From Isoptericola croceus (GTDB lineage Bacteria > Actinomycetota > Actinomycetes > Actinomycetales > Cellulomonadaceae), in assembly GCF_029382255.1 (NCBI RefSeq), contig NZ_JARLLG010000006.1, positions 1 through 64,000 of the forward strand: DNA of 64,000 bases. The letters run 5' to 3'. Within the stretch, counting starts at the first letter, position 1. Each line of letters starts with the position of its first letter. Made by a program: the position numbers and the translations under genes. Positions 26,823 through 35,079 of the stretch are shown in pieces. The notes beneath the pieces were generated by a model that worked only from the letters and a program-made list of their open reading frames with translations, was not told the DNA's origin and made no database searches.

Positions 26823-27580
26823 GCAACTCGCCGGTCCAGCAGGACGTCGGCCTGCTCTGCCATGCGGTCGATGCCGCCGTAGGCGTCGATGACGACCTGG
26901 TCGCGGGCAACGACAGACACGCCGTCAATCATGGTTCGGCCACGCTCGCTCACTCCGCCGAAGGGGATCAGCGTGACCCGCATCCCGAACGAGCCCGGCT
27001 CCTTGCGCACCAGCCCGGCTGCCTCGGCCGCACGCTCGACGTCCTCGACGTAGAGAACCGGCCACGCCTCCCCCGCACTGGAGCGATAGAGGTTCGCGCC
27101 GGCATCGCCGGTCACGGCGTAGTCGACTCCGGCCTCGCCCAATGCTCCGGCAATCTCGTACGCCGTGGCACCAGCCTTGAAGTCCACGGCACCGGGACGG
27201 CGGGTGAGGCGGGCAGCTCGACCAGCACGGAACAGCAGGTCAGCTTCCTTGCTGGCAACCACCCGGCCCAGTTCGTCGACGAGCCCGATCCGTGCCCACC
27301 GCGCGCGCCAGGCCTCGACGCCGGGCGTGATTGCGACGTCGAGCGCTGAATCAAGTGCCAGTCGCGCGGCCGCCACCGCCTCGATGTCCGCCATCCCAGT
27401 GAACCCGATCGGCTCCCCCAGAACCGTCAGGATCTCCTGAGCGAGGACGAACGACGGGCTCACGGCGCCGGACTCGATCCGCGTCACCGTCGTCGGGGCA
27501 ACGTCGACCAGCGCCGCGAGCTGACGAGCACTCAGCCCGTTCACGCGGCGCAGTGTCGAGATGCGCTCCGCAAGGTCCAT
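26819..27580 (-). CDS. XRE-family antitoxin/autoregulator with AbiEi-like C-terminal domain
   Basis: A 253-residue protein. The N-terminal XRE helix-turn-helix (LAERISTLRRVNGLSARQLA, VAPTTVTRIESGAVSPS) is followed by a domain with TGDAGANLYRSSAGEAWPVL and ARDQVVIDAYGGIDRM. That domain recurs in AbiEi-like antitoxins of actinobacteria. It is the first gene of the pair with the nucleotidyltransferase. A dyad 19-36 nt upstream of its ATG is the likely operator for autoregulation. Confidence 0.72.
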   Translation of the reverse strand: MDLAERISTLRRVNGLSARQLAALVDVAPTTVTRIESGAVSPSFVLAQEILTVLGEPIGFTGMADIEAVAAARLALDSALDVAITPGVEAWRARWARIGLVDELGRVVASKEADLLFRAGRAARLTRRPGAVDFKAGATAYEIAGALGEAGVDYAVTGDAGANLYRSSAGEAWPVLYVEDVERAAEAAGLVRKEPGSFGMRVTLIPFGGVSERGRTMIDGVSVVARDQVVIDAYGGIDRMAEQADVLLDRRVA

Positions 27581-27598
27581 GGAGGCAGTCTACGTGCT

Positions 27599-27616
27599 TG
27601 TTGCATATCTGCAACA
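27599..27616 (-). promoter_or_regulatory. Operator dyad of the XRE/toxin operon
   Basis: TGTTGCATATCTGCAACA: perfect 7-bp arms TGTTGCA/TGCAACA around a 4-nt spacer, AT-rich in a GC-rich setting and 19 nt upstream of the XRE start. This fits a dimeric XRE repressor site overlapping the promoter. Confidence 0.7.
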
Positions 27617-27708
27617 CCCGATAGGGAATCGGCGTCCGCATCTCCGGTCACTCGTCGTCCCTGCGAGTCATGCTGGACGGATCGCATCCCGACACCGGTG
27701 TCCACGGG

Positions 27709-28422
27709 TCAGTCCTGGTCCCGGAGGACCCCGCGCGCGAGGTAGACGGTGTTGCTCGACTCGCCGCCGGTGATCGGGTTGGCGAAGTCCACGGGGTGGG
27801 CGGAGTGCTCGGCGAAGACCCGGGCCAGCTCGGCCTCGAACGCGGCGTCCGGCGGGTCGTCCGACCAGAGCGCAAACACGCCGTCGTCGGTCAGGTGCGC
27901 GGACATCGCCCGCAGGCCGGCCGCGTCGTAGAACGCCGCGTGGCTCGGGTGCAGCACGTGGCGCGGGCTGTGGTCGATGTCGAGCAGGATGGCGTCGTAC
28001 CGCGCCTGCGGCTCGTCGCGGGCCAGGCGGAAGAAGTCGTCCTGGACCAGCCGGCAGCGCGGGTCGGTGGCGAGACCCGCGGCATCGGGCAGCAGCTCGC
28101 GCCGGTGCCAGTCCAGCACGGGCCCGGAGTACTCGACCACCGTCAGGTCGGTGACCCGTGGGTCCGCCAGCGCGGCGAGCGCGGTGTAGCCGAGCCCGAG
28201 ACCGCCGACCAGCACCCGCAGCGCCGTGCCGCCCTCGAGGCGGGCCAGCGCCAGGGTGGCGAGCTCGCGCTCCGCCACGGTGAACAGGCTGGACATGAGG
28301 TACTCGTCGCCCAGGCGGACCTCGTACACGTCCACCTTCGCCGCCGGGTCGTACCGCCGCCGGAGGCTGATCTCCCCCATCGGCGTGGGCTGGAAGTCGA
28401 GCTCCTCGAAACGCAGCGGCAT
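27709..28422 (-). CDS. Spermidine synthase-like methyltransferase-fold protein
   Basis: A 237-residue protein with the spermine/spermidine synthase (SpeE-like) Rossmann fold: VLVGGLGLGYTALAAL (cofactor loop), DLTVVEYSGPVLDWH (acidic strand end) and YDAILLDIDHSP. The N-terminal strands (PTPMGEISLRRRYDP) are those of short SpeE-like proteins. True aminopropyl transfer is uncertain because the Asp residues that bind putrescine are not clearly conserved. The ATG at 28422 (MPLRFEEL) is chosen. It marks the return to normal chromosomal composition after the island. Confidence 0.8.
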   Translation of the reverse strand: MPLRFEELDFQPTPMGEISLRRRYDPAAKVDVYEVRLGDEYLMSSLFTVAERELATLALARLEGGTALRVLVGGLGLGYTALAALADPRVTDLTVVEYSGPVLDWHRRELLPDAAGLATDPRCRLVQDDFFRLARDEPQARYDAILLDIDHSPRHVLHPSHAAFYDAAGLRAMSAHLTDDGVFALWSDDPPDAAFEAELARVFAEHSAHPVDFANPITGGESSNTVYLARGVLRDQD

Positions 28423-28524
28423 GGCCCAGGGTCTCACGCGGACCACCGGCCGCCCGGCGGGGATCGGGGGTTCGGCGGAGTCCGGCGGCGCTCCTGCCCA
28501 GGGACGGCTCAGGCGAGGGACGCT

Positions 28525-28971
28525 TCAGGCGGGTTCGCCGCCCTCCCAGACCCGAGCACCGATGACGGGCCGGCTCGCCGCGTAGTCCTCGCGCATCATC
28601 GGCGACGAGATCATCATGTCCGCCGTGGCGACGTTGCAGGCCATCGGCACGTTCCACACGGCGGCGAGCCGCAGCAGCGCCTTGACGTCCGGGTCGTGGG
28701 GCTGCGCCTCGAGCGGGTCCCAGAAGAAGATCAGCATGTCGATGTCGCCCTCGGCGATCTTCGCGCCGATCTGCTGGTCGCCACCGACCGGCCCGGACAG
28801 CAGCCGGTTGACGGGCAGGCCCAGCTCGAACTCGAGCATCGTGCCCGTGGTCCCCGTCGCCCAGAGGGTGTGCCCGCTGAGCGTGCCACGGTTGAACTCC
28901 GCCCACCGCAGCAGCTCGACCTTCTTGTTGTCGTGAGCCACGAGGGCGATGCTGTGCCGAACCGTGTCCAT
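28525..28971 (-). CDS. mgsA: Methylglyoxal synthase
   Basis: A 148-residue enzyme converting dihydroxyacetone phosphate to methylglyoxal and phosphate, a bypass of lower glycolysis. Family motifs are [19 protein letters not shown] (phosphate site), [18 protein letters not shown] and [19 protein letters not shown] with the catalytic Asp residues, then [10 protein letters not shown]. The length is normal. It follows its own promoter and stands alone. Confidence 0.95.
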   Translation of the reverse strand: MDTVRHSIALVAHDNKKVELLRWAEFNRGTLSGHTLWATGTTGTMLEFELGLPVNRLLSGPVGGDQQIGAKIAEGDIDMLIFFWDPLEAQPHDPDVKALLRLAAVWNVPMACNVATADMMISSPMMREDYAASRPVIGARVWEGGEPA

Positions 28972-29069
28972 GGTGCGCTCCTCACCCGGGCGCCCACCGC
29001 ACCCGTCTGCCGGTCATGCTTCCACGTCCCGCTCGGCCGCTGGGCAGGGTGCACGGGGCCCGGTCGGGT

Positions 29070-29075
29070 TAGGGT
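29070..29075 (+). promoter_or_regulatory. Putative -10 of a leaderless acetyltransferase gene
   Basis: TAGGGT lies eight bases before the GTG at 29084, and there is no Shine-Dalgarno site. This fits the leaderless transcripts common in actinobacteria. Confidence 0.4.
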
Positions 29076-29083
29076 TCGTCACC

Positions 29084-29653
29084 GTGACCGAGGCGACCTC
29101 ACTGCAGCCTGCTCTCCTGCCCGTCAGGACGAGCCGACTCGTGCTGCGCACGTACCGGGACGAGGACATCGAGCCGCTGCTCGACTACTACGCCGACCCG
29201 GAGGTCGCACGGTTCCTTCTCGAGGAACCGTGGACCTACGACGACGCCGACGCCCAGCTCGCGCTGCGCAAGCAGCGCACGGGGATCGACGGGCCGGCGT
29301 CCGCACTGGCGCTCGTCGTCGAGCACGAGGGTGCCGTCGTGGGCGACATCTCCCTGTGGACGACGGGGGACACGGTGTCCCGCGGCGAGGTCGGGTGGGC
29401 GTTCCACCCCGCGTACGGCGGTCGCGGGTTCGCGACCGAGGCGCTGCGCTCGCTGCTCGGCATCGCGTTCGACCGGTACCGGATGCACCGGGTGGTCGCC
29501 CAGCTCGACGCCCGCAACGAGCCGTCCGCGAAGCTCTGCGAGCGGGTGGGGATGCGGCGCGAGGGGTACCTGCGCGCGGACTGGTGGTCCAAGGGCGAGT
29601 GGACCGACACCCTGGTCTTCGGGATGCTCGCCAGCGAGTGGCAGCGGCCCTGA
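29084..29653 (+). CDS. GNAT-family N-acetyltransferase (RimJ/RimL-like)
   Basis: A 189-residue protein acetyltransferase-like enzyme. It has the N-terminal strand TSRLVLRTYRDEDIEPLLDY, the acetyl-CoA motif GWAFHPAYGGRGFATEALRS and the C-terminal ARNEPSAKLCERVGMRREG typical of the RimJ/RimL-type GNAT group. The substrate is unknown. The GTG at 29084 is preferred because the message looks leaderless. The open frame continues upstream without a better start. Confidence 0.9.
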   Translation: MTEATSLQPALLPVRTSRLVLRTYRDEDIEPLLDYYADPEVARFLLEEPWTYDDADAQLALRKQRTGIDGPASALALVVEHEGAVVGDISLWTTGDTVSRGEVGWAFHPAYGGRGFATEALRSLLGIAFDRYRMHRVVAQLDARNEPSAKLCERVGMRREGYLRADWWSKGEWTDTLVFGMLASEWQRP

Positions 29654-29665
29654 GCAGCGGTCCCG

Positions 29666-29833
29666 TCAGGCGGAGTCACGCACCACGAGGGACGTCGGCA
29701 GGGTGACCGCCGAGCGTTCCTCGCCCTCGACGACGCGCAGCAGGAGTCGCACCATCTCGGCGCTGATGCGCTCGTAGGGCTGCCGCATGGTCGTCAGGGC
29801 AGGGTGGAGCTGTGCCGCCACGCCGTTGTCGTC
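29666..29833 (-). pseudogene. C-terminal remnant of a LacI-family regulator
   Basis: Reading leftward, DDNGVAAQLHPALTTMRQPY, then EMVRLLLRVV and the end TLPTSLVVRDSA reproduce the last 55 residues of LacI/GalR repressors. Upstream of DDNG the homology stops, and no helix-turn-helix or sugar-binding domain is present before the palindrome at 29960. It is a decayed gene end. Confidence 0.75.
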
Positions 29834-29959
29834 GGCGTCGCTGCGGCTCGGGCCTTCCATGCCGAGAAGTCCAGCTCCCGACTGTGACCGCTCACAGCCC
29901 CGATCCAGCCGAGCACATGGCGCCCCAGCCGGCCCCACTCGCCGCCGCTCCCCGATCTG

Positions 29960-30007
29960 ATCGTCACTCCGTGTTCTTCGCGGCCTGCCGCGAAGAACAC
30001 GGAGTGA
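29960..30007. repeat. Palindromic element, copy C
   Basis: Two 23-nt perfect arms (29960-29982 and 29985-30007) around a 2-nt centre. The arm is closely related to the 64-nt palindromes at 50980 and 52074 (shared core CCGTGTTCTT) but lacks their 10-nt centre. It lies between the LacI remnant and the shortened MFS gene. Confidence 0.85.
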
Positions 30008-30032
30008 CGCGTAGATCTGCCGACGTCACGGG

Positions 30033-30869
30033 ATGAACACCGCCGGCCCCGCCGTCGACCCCCGCCGCGCCACGGTCATCCTCGTCGCACTGGCCGCCTC
30101 GACGTTCCTCTTCGTGACCCTGGAGTCACTGCCCGCGGGGCTCCTCACCCTCATGGCGCCCGACCTCGGCCGCCCGACCTCCCAGATCGGGCTCCTCGTC
30201 ACCGCCTACGCGCTCGTGGTGCTCGTCAGCTCCGTGCCGCTGGCCCACGTCACCCGCGCCCTGCCGCGCCGGTTCGTGTTCCTCATGGTCACCACGGTGC
30301 TGGTCGTGACCGGGGCGTTCGGGGTCATCACGTTCGTCACCCAGTACCTGATCAACGTCGCCGGGTTCAGCCAGGCGGACCTGCCGCCCCTGCTCCTGCT
30401 GCAGGGTGGCGCCGGGGTGGTGGGCGCCCTCGTCGTCGGGCGGTTCCTCGACCGCCGGCCCGTGGGGGCGTTCCTCGTCGGGGTGTGCGTGCTGGTCGTG
30501 GCGCTGGTCGGCCTGTGGGCGTTCGGTGGCTCCCCGGTGGGTGCCGTGGCGTGCCTCACCCTCTTCGGGTTCGCGTTCTCGACCGTGCCGCCGGTGCTCT
30601 CGCACCGCGTCCTGCTGGCCGCCCCGCGCGGGACCAACATGGGCCAGGCCGTCTCGTCGTCGCTGTTCAACCTGGGTATCGCGGCGGGGTCGGGCCTCGG
30701 GGCGGTGCTCGTGTCGGTGGTCGACGTCCGGGCCGTCCCGCTGGTGAGCGCGGCCGTCGTGCTCCTTGCCCTCCTGGTGGCCCTGGCCGAGGAGCGGTGG
30801 TGCGCCCCGCTGGACTCGGTGGCCCGCAAGGCCGTCGACGAGGTGGTGGGCGAGGAGATCGCAGCCTGA
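30033..30869 (+). CDS. MFS transporter with internal deletion
   Basis: A 278-residue membrane protein, well short of the roughly 400 residues of MFS drug/sugar exporters. TM1 (FLFVTLESLPAGLLTLM) and TM2 (IGLLVTAYALVVLVSSVPLA) with the loop VTRALPRR run directly into a segment (FVFLMVTTVLVVTGAFGVIT) that looks like TM7, followed by the second half, with motif VGRFLDRR after TM8. TM3 to TM6 seem to be missing. It is in frame, so a product may be made, but transport is doubtful. A palindrome of the dispersed family lies 25 nt upstream. Confidence 0.75.
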   Translation: MNTAGPAVDPRRATVILVALAASTFLFVTLESLPAGLLTLMAPDLGRPTSQIGLLVTAYALVVLVSSVPLAHVTRALPRRFVFLMVTTVLVVTGAFGVITFVTQYLINVAGFSQADLPPLLLLQGGAGVVGALVVGRFLDRRPVGAFLVGVCVLVVALVGLWAFGGSPVGAVACLTLFGFAFSTVPPVLSHRVLLAAPRGTNMGQAVSSSLFNLGIAAGSGLGAVLVSVVDVRAVPLVSAAVVLLALLVALAEERWCAPLDSVARKAVDEVVGEEIAA

Positions 30870-30897
30870 GGCGAGCGCCTCCTGCATCATGGCTCTC

Positions 30898-31296
30898 ATG
30901 GACGACGCCGCACGCTGCCCCTGCCTGACCGGCCTGCCGTACGGCGAGTGCTGCGGGCCGCTGCACGCCGGTACGCGGGTGGCCGGCACCGCCGAGGCGC
31001 TCATGCGATCGCGCTACGCGGCCTTCGCGGTGCTCGACGCCGACTACCTCTCAGCGACGTGGCACCCGAGCACGCGGCCGGCGTCGCTGGTCCTGGACAC
31101 CGATCAGCAGTGGCGCCGGCTCGACGTCCTGGCGACGCACGCCGGCGGCCCGTTCGACGACGACGGCGAGGTGGAGTTCGTCGCGGCGTTCCGGTCGGCG
31201 TCGGGATCGGGCGAACGCGGACGGCTGCGCGAGGTGAGTCGGTTCGTGCGTGAGGGCGGCCGGTGGTTCTACGTCGACGGGGACGTGCACGCCTGA
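30898..31296 (+). CDS. YchJ family (UPF0225) protein
   Basis: A 132-residue protein. The N-terminus is the zinc-binding Cys cluster CPCLTGLPYGECCGPLH (SEC-C-like), followed by AEALMRSRYAAFAVLDADYL and a C-terminal NTF2-like fold ending REGGRWFYVDGD. This is the full YchJ pattern, of unknown function. ATG at 30898 or 30889 could start it. Confidence 0.88.
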   Translation: MDDAARCPCLTGLPYGECCGPLHAGTRVAGTAEALMRSRYAAFAVLDADYLSATWHPSTRPASLVLDTDQQWRRLDVLATHAGGPFDDDGEVEFVAAFRSASGSGERGRLREVSRFVREGGRWFYVDGDVHA

Positions 31297-31406
31297 GGCG
31301 GGCCGCGCGATGGGGAGTTCTGCCCATGGACAGTGCTTCCGCCCTGGCCAGGGACTCGGTACGGTCGGCATCCCGCCACCGACGCCTTTTTCAGGGGGAC
31401 CCCTTC

Positions 31407-33341
31407 GTGACCGACCAGCCACCGCAGCCGCCGCAGCCTCAGGCGGGACCGCCCGCAGGGCCGCCGCCGGGCCAGTACCCCGGCGTGCCGCCGACCCCGG
31501 CCGCGGACCCGTACACCACCGGCACCGCCGTTGCCGCGGAGCCCGCACGGGGCTCGCGCAAGGGTCTCGTGATCGGTGGCTCGATCGCGGCCGGGATCCT
31601 CGTCCTCGGTGCTGCCGGGGCCGGTGCGTACGCGCTCCTCGACGGCGGGGGTGCCCAGCCGGAGGAGGCGCTGCCCGCGTCCACGATCGGGTACGTGCGC
31701 ATCGACCTCGACCCGTCCGCACAGCAGAAGATCAACCTGCTGCGACTCGCGGACCGGCTGCCGAACCTTTCGGACGACCTCGGTGTCGAGATCTCCGAGG
31801 ACTCCGACCTCAAGCAGCTCCTCGCCGAGTCGGTCACGGCGAGCGGCGAGTGCGAGATCGACTACGAGGCGGACGTCGCGCCGTGGATCGGCGAGCGCGC
31901 CGCGATCGCCGCTGTCCCCGGTGACGATGACGCGACGCACGCCGTCGGCGTCCTGGCCGTCACGGACGAGAGCGCTGCCCGGACCGCGATCGAGTCCGGC
32001 CTGGGTTGCGGCGAGACGACGGACTCGGCGCAGATCGCCTTCACCTCGGGGTACGCGGTCATCACCGACGACGTGCCTGCGGCCGACATCGTGGCCGCCG
32101 CCGAGGAGAGCTCGCTCGCGGACAACGAGATGTTCACCGCGGACATGGAGGCGCTGGGCGACGCGGGGCTCGTGTCCGTCTGGGCCGATGCCGAGGGCTT
32201 CGCCGAGTGGTCGAGCGACAACGCCGAGTTGTTCGGCGGCGAGGCGCTGACGGAGAGCGACCTCGCGAACATGGAGGGCTACACCTCCATGACCGGTGCG
32301 CTGCGCGCGAACCCCGACGGTATCGAGCTGACGTTCCTGTCCAACGCCGACGAGGCGGCCCTGGCGCCGTACCAGTCGACGGGCACCTCGGTCACGGCCG
32401 CTCTGCCGGAGACGACCCTGGCGGCCTTCTCCGCCTCGACGACGCCCGACGCCGTCGACGAGATGTGGGAGCAGCTCCACGAGCTGTACGACTCCATGGG
32501 CTCGGCGCTCGGTGGCGGAACGTTGATGTCGAGCACCGGCTCCAGCATCCCGGCGCCCACCTCGGTCCTCGGCACCGACGTCGACCCGGACCTGTACGAC
32601 TACTGCCTGGAGGCCGCCGAGGACCTCGGGTTCGCCGGCGACGACCTGTCGGCCGACGACCAGATGATGCTCGACGTCTTCATGGACTCCTGCGCGGGCG
32701 CCGCGACCGACGAGCCGACGGCCACCGACGAGCTGACGACCACCGATGACGAGTGGACGACGACCACCGAGGACCCCTGGGACCAGGGGTACGGCCAGCC
32801 CTCGTTCGACGGCATGGTGGCGCTGCTCGACGAGGAGTTCGACATCCGGTTGCCGGAGGACCTCAAGACGTTGTTCGGAGAGCAGCTCGTGATCGCCCTC
32901 GACGCCCAGGGGTTGGACGACGTCGACGCGATCCAGGGCGTCGAGGACGTCTCCGCGGGGGTGCGCACCATCGGCGACACCGACGCGCTGGAGGACCTCG
33001 CCGGCCGCCTCGACCACCTGCTGGTCGAGTCCGGTCAGGGGGCGTTGTCGACGTCGCCGGCCGATGACGGCTTCGTGTTCGCGACGAACGACACGTACGC
33101 CTCCGACCTCGCCGCCGACGGCGGGCTCGGCTCGACGGACGTCTACCGCAGCGTCGTCGCGGACGAGGAGGCGAGCAGCGTGCTGTTCGTCGACCTCGAC
33201 CGCCTCACCGAGGTGCTGCGTCCCGCGTTCGAGGAGTCGGGCGATGACCTGACCTACCTCGAGCCGCTGCGTGCGGCCGCCATGACGATCGGCGCCGACG
33301 ACGAGCACGCGACGGTGTCGCTCCGCGTCAGCTTCGACTGA
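31407..33341 (+). CDS. DUF3352 membrane-anchored extracellular protein
   Basis: A 644-residue protein: Pro/Gly-rich cytoplasmic start (about 1-50), one membrane helix (LVIGGSIAAGILVLGAAGAG, about 54-73), then a large extracytoplasmic DUF3352 domain opening with ALPASTIGYVRIDLDPSAQQ. A Thr/Asp/Glu-rich insert (about 435-455) divides it. DUF3352 proteins are common in actinobacteria and have no assigned role. The GTG follows CAGGGGGA. A candidate -10 (TACGGT) lies near 31356. Confidence 0.88.
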   Translation: MTDQPPQPPQPQAGPPAGPPPGQYPGVPPTPAADPYTTGTAVAAEPARGSRKGLVIGGSIAAGILVLGAAGAGAYALLDGGGAQPEEALPASTIGYVRIDLDPSAQQKINLLRLADRLPNLSDDLGVEISEDSDLKQLLAESVTASGECEIDYEADVAPWIGERAAIAAVPGDDDATHAVGVLAVTDESAARTAIESGLGCGETTDSAQIAFTSGYAVITDDVPAADIVAAAEESSLADNEMFTADMEALGDAGLVSVWADAEGFAEWSSDNAELFGGEALTESDLANMEGYTSMTGALRANPDGIELTFLSNADEAALAPYQSTGTSVTAALPETTLAAFSASTTPDAVDEMWEQLHELYDSMGSALGGGTLMSSTGSSIPAPTSVLGTDVDPDLYDYCLEAAEDLGFAGDDLSADDQMMLDVFMDSCAGAATDEPTATDELTTTDDEWTTTTEDPWDQGYGQPSFDGMVALLDEEFDIRLPEDLKTLFGEQLVIALDAQGLDDVDAIQGVEDVSAGVRTIGDTDALEDLAGRLDHLLVESGQGALSTSPADDGFVFATNDTYASDLAADGGLGSTDVYRSVVADEEASSVLFVDLDRLTEVLRPAFEESGDDLTYLEPLRAAAMTIGADDEHATVSLRVSFD

Positions 33342-33358
33342 CGACGGACCTCCTATGG

Positions 33359-33394
33359 TCGTGGAGCGGAACCCTCGAGGGTTCCGCTCCACGA
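33359..33394. terminator. Perfect 36-nt palindrome after the DUF3352 gene
   Basis: TCGTGGAGCGGAACCCTC followed at once by its exact reverse complement, 18 nt after the DUF3352 stop. It probably terminates that gene. No U tract follows. Confidence 0.7.
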
Positions 33395-33498
33395 TCGCTG
33401 CTCAGGGCGGTGCGCCCTGCTGAGCGTCTCGCAGACGTGATGCTCGACGGAGCGTAGAAATCCTGCTGGACGCAGCGCGGCTGAGGGACACTGTCCCC

Positions 33499-34914
33499 AT
33501 GGGCCGAGCCCTGGAGACCGACTACCTCGTCATCGGCGCGGGGGCTGCCGGCATGGCGTTCACCGACGCGGTGCTGGACCACAGCGACTTCCGCGTGACG
33601 CTCGTCGACCGGCGTGACGCCGTCGGCGGCCACTGGCGCGACGCGTACCCGTTCGTGCGGCTGCACCAGGCGTCGCCGTTCTACGGGGTGGCGTCCATGC
33701 CGTTCGGTGGGGCGGTCCAGACGTCCGGCCCGGAGGCCGGCCTGCACGAGCGCGCCACCGGCGCCGAGGTCTGCGCCTACTACGAACGCGTGCTGCGCGA
33801 ACGCTTCGAGCCGAGCGGGCGCTTCACGTTCCTCGGGGGCCACGAGGTGTTCGACGGCGGCACGGTCGCCGCGCTCGGCTCCGGCGTCGAGCGGGAGGTG
33901 AGCGTCCAGCGGCGCGTCGTGGACGCGCGTTACCTTTCCCCGCGCATCCCCGCGCTGGAGCCGCCACCCTTCGAGGTGTCCGACGGCGTCACGTGCGTCC
34001 CGGTGGGCGAGCTGCCGTCCGTGGCGGACTCGGCCGGGTCGTTCGTGGTGGTCGGGTCGGGGAAGACGGCGACCGACGCGATCGTGTGGCTGCTGGGGCG
34101 CGGTGTGTCGCCGGAGGCGGTGTGCTGGGTGCGTCCGCGCGACCCGTGGATGCTCGACCGCGCCATGGTGCAGCCCGACCCGGCGGTGTTCCTGACCATG
34201 GCGGCGTCACTCATGATCGCCGGGGCCGAGGCGACCTCGGTGGACGAGTTCTTCCTGCGGCTCGAGGACGTCGGCGTGCTGCTGCGTCTCGACCAGGGTG
34301 TGGTGCCGACCATGGCGCGGGTGCCGACGCTGGCGCGGTGGGAGCTCGAGCTGTTGCGGACGGTGGAGAACGTGGTGCGGCTCGGGCACGTGCGGCAGGT
34401 ATCGCCGGGGCTCGTGTCGTTGGAGCGCGGGGACGTGCGGGTCGGGGCGGGCGCAGTCGTTGTGCACTGTGCTGCGCCGGGGCTGCGGCGGCGCTCCACG
34501 CTGCCGATCTGGTCGCCGGGGCGGATGGTCTTGCAGCCGGTGCGGGCCGGGTTCCCGTGCTTCGCGGCGGCGCTGGTGGGGTATGTCGAGGCGACACGGC
34601 CGTCGTGGAACGATGCCGCCTTGAATGCGCTGTGCCCGGCGACGCCGTACTTCTCGACGCCCGCCGAGTGGGTCGCGTCGCAGGCCGCCGGGGCGGTGGC
34701 GACGGCTTCGTACATGGCAGCACCCGACGTGGCCGAGTGGTCGCACTCGACGCCGCTCAACCCGACCCGGCTGACCGCTGCCGATCGCGAGCGGGACGAG
34801 GTGCGCGAGGCCGTCGGGAGGTTGAAGGCGGTGTCGGAGGCAGGGGTGCGGGGGATGGCGCGGCTCGGCCGGATGGAGGAGCACGGCGATCGCACGGGCG
34901 GGAAGAGACGTTGA
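33499..34914 (+). CDS. FAD/NAD(P)-binding oxidoreductase (flavin monooxygenase-like)
   Basis: A 471-residue flavoprotein. It has FAD-binding YLVIGAGAAGMAFTDAVL at the start, the second-strand DRRDAVGGHWRDAYPFVRLH typical of flavin monooxygenase-like proteins, and a second dinucleotide motif VVVGSGKTATDAIVWL near residue 185. The substrate is unknown. A perfect palindrome lies upstream. The C-terminal 40 residues are basic and unassigned. Confidence 0.88.
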   Translation: MGRALETDYLVIGAGAAGMAFTDAVLDHSDFRVTLVDRRDAVGGHWRDAYPFVRLHQASPFYGVASMPFGGAVQTSGPEAGLHERATGAEVCAYYERVLRERFEPSGRFTFLGGHEVFDGGTVAALGSGVEREVSVQRRVVDARYLSPRIPALEPPPFEVSDGVTCVPVGELPSVADSAGSFVVVGSGKTATDAIVWLLGRGVSPEAVCWVRPRDPWMLDRAMVQPDPAVFLTMAASLMIAGAEATSVDEFFLRLEDVGVLLRLDQGVVPTMARVPTLARWELELLRTVENVVRLGHVRQVSPGLVSLERGDVRVGAGAVVVHCAAPGLRRRSTLPIWSPGRMVLQPVRAGFPCFAAALVGYVEATRPSWNDAALNALCPATPYFSTPAEWVASQAAGAVATASYMAAPDVAEWSHSTPLNPTRLTAADRERDEVREAVGRLKAVSEAGVRGMARLGRMEEHGDRTGGKRR

Positions 34915-35079
34915 GCCCCGTGGGTAAGAAACGTTCAGTAGGAAGCGTCAGAAGCGCGCTTGTACAGGATCTGCATGAGGCGCAGCTTCACAGATGCCCG
35001 ACGGCTCGACCATCCGTCGACCAGGCGTTTCGCCCGGCCGGACGTTGTCCACACACCCCGCGTCTGGTTGGCTGCCGGC

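Noticed and set aside
29084-29653. Upstream extension of the acetyltransferase to 28949
   Set aside because: The extension overlaps the mgsA start and promoter and has no family similarity.
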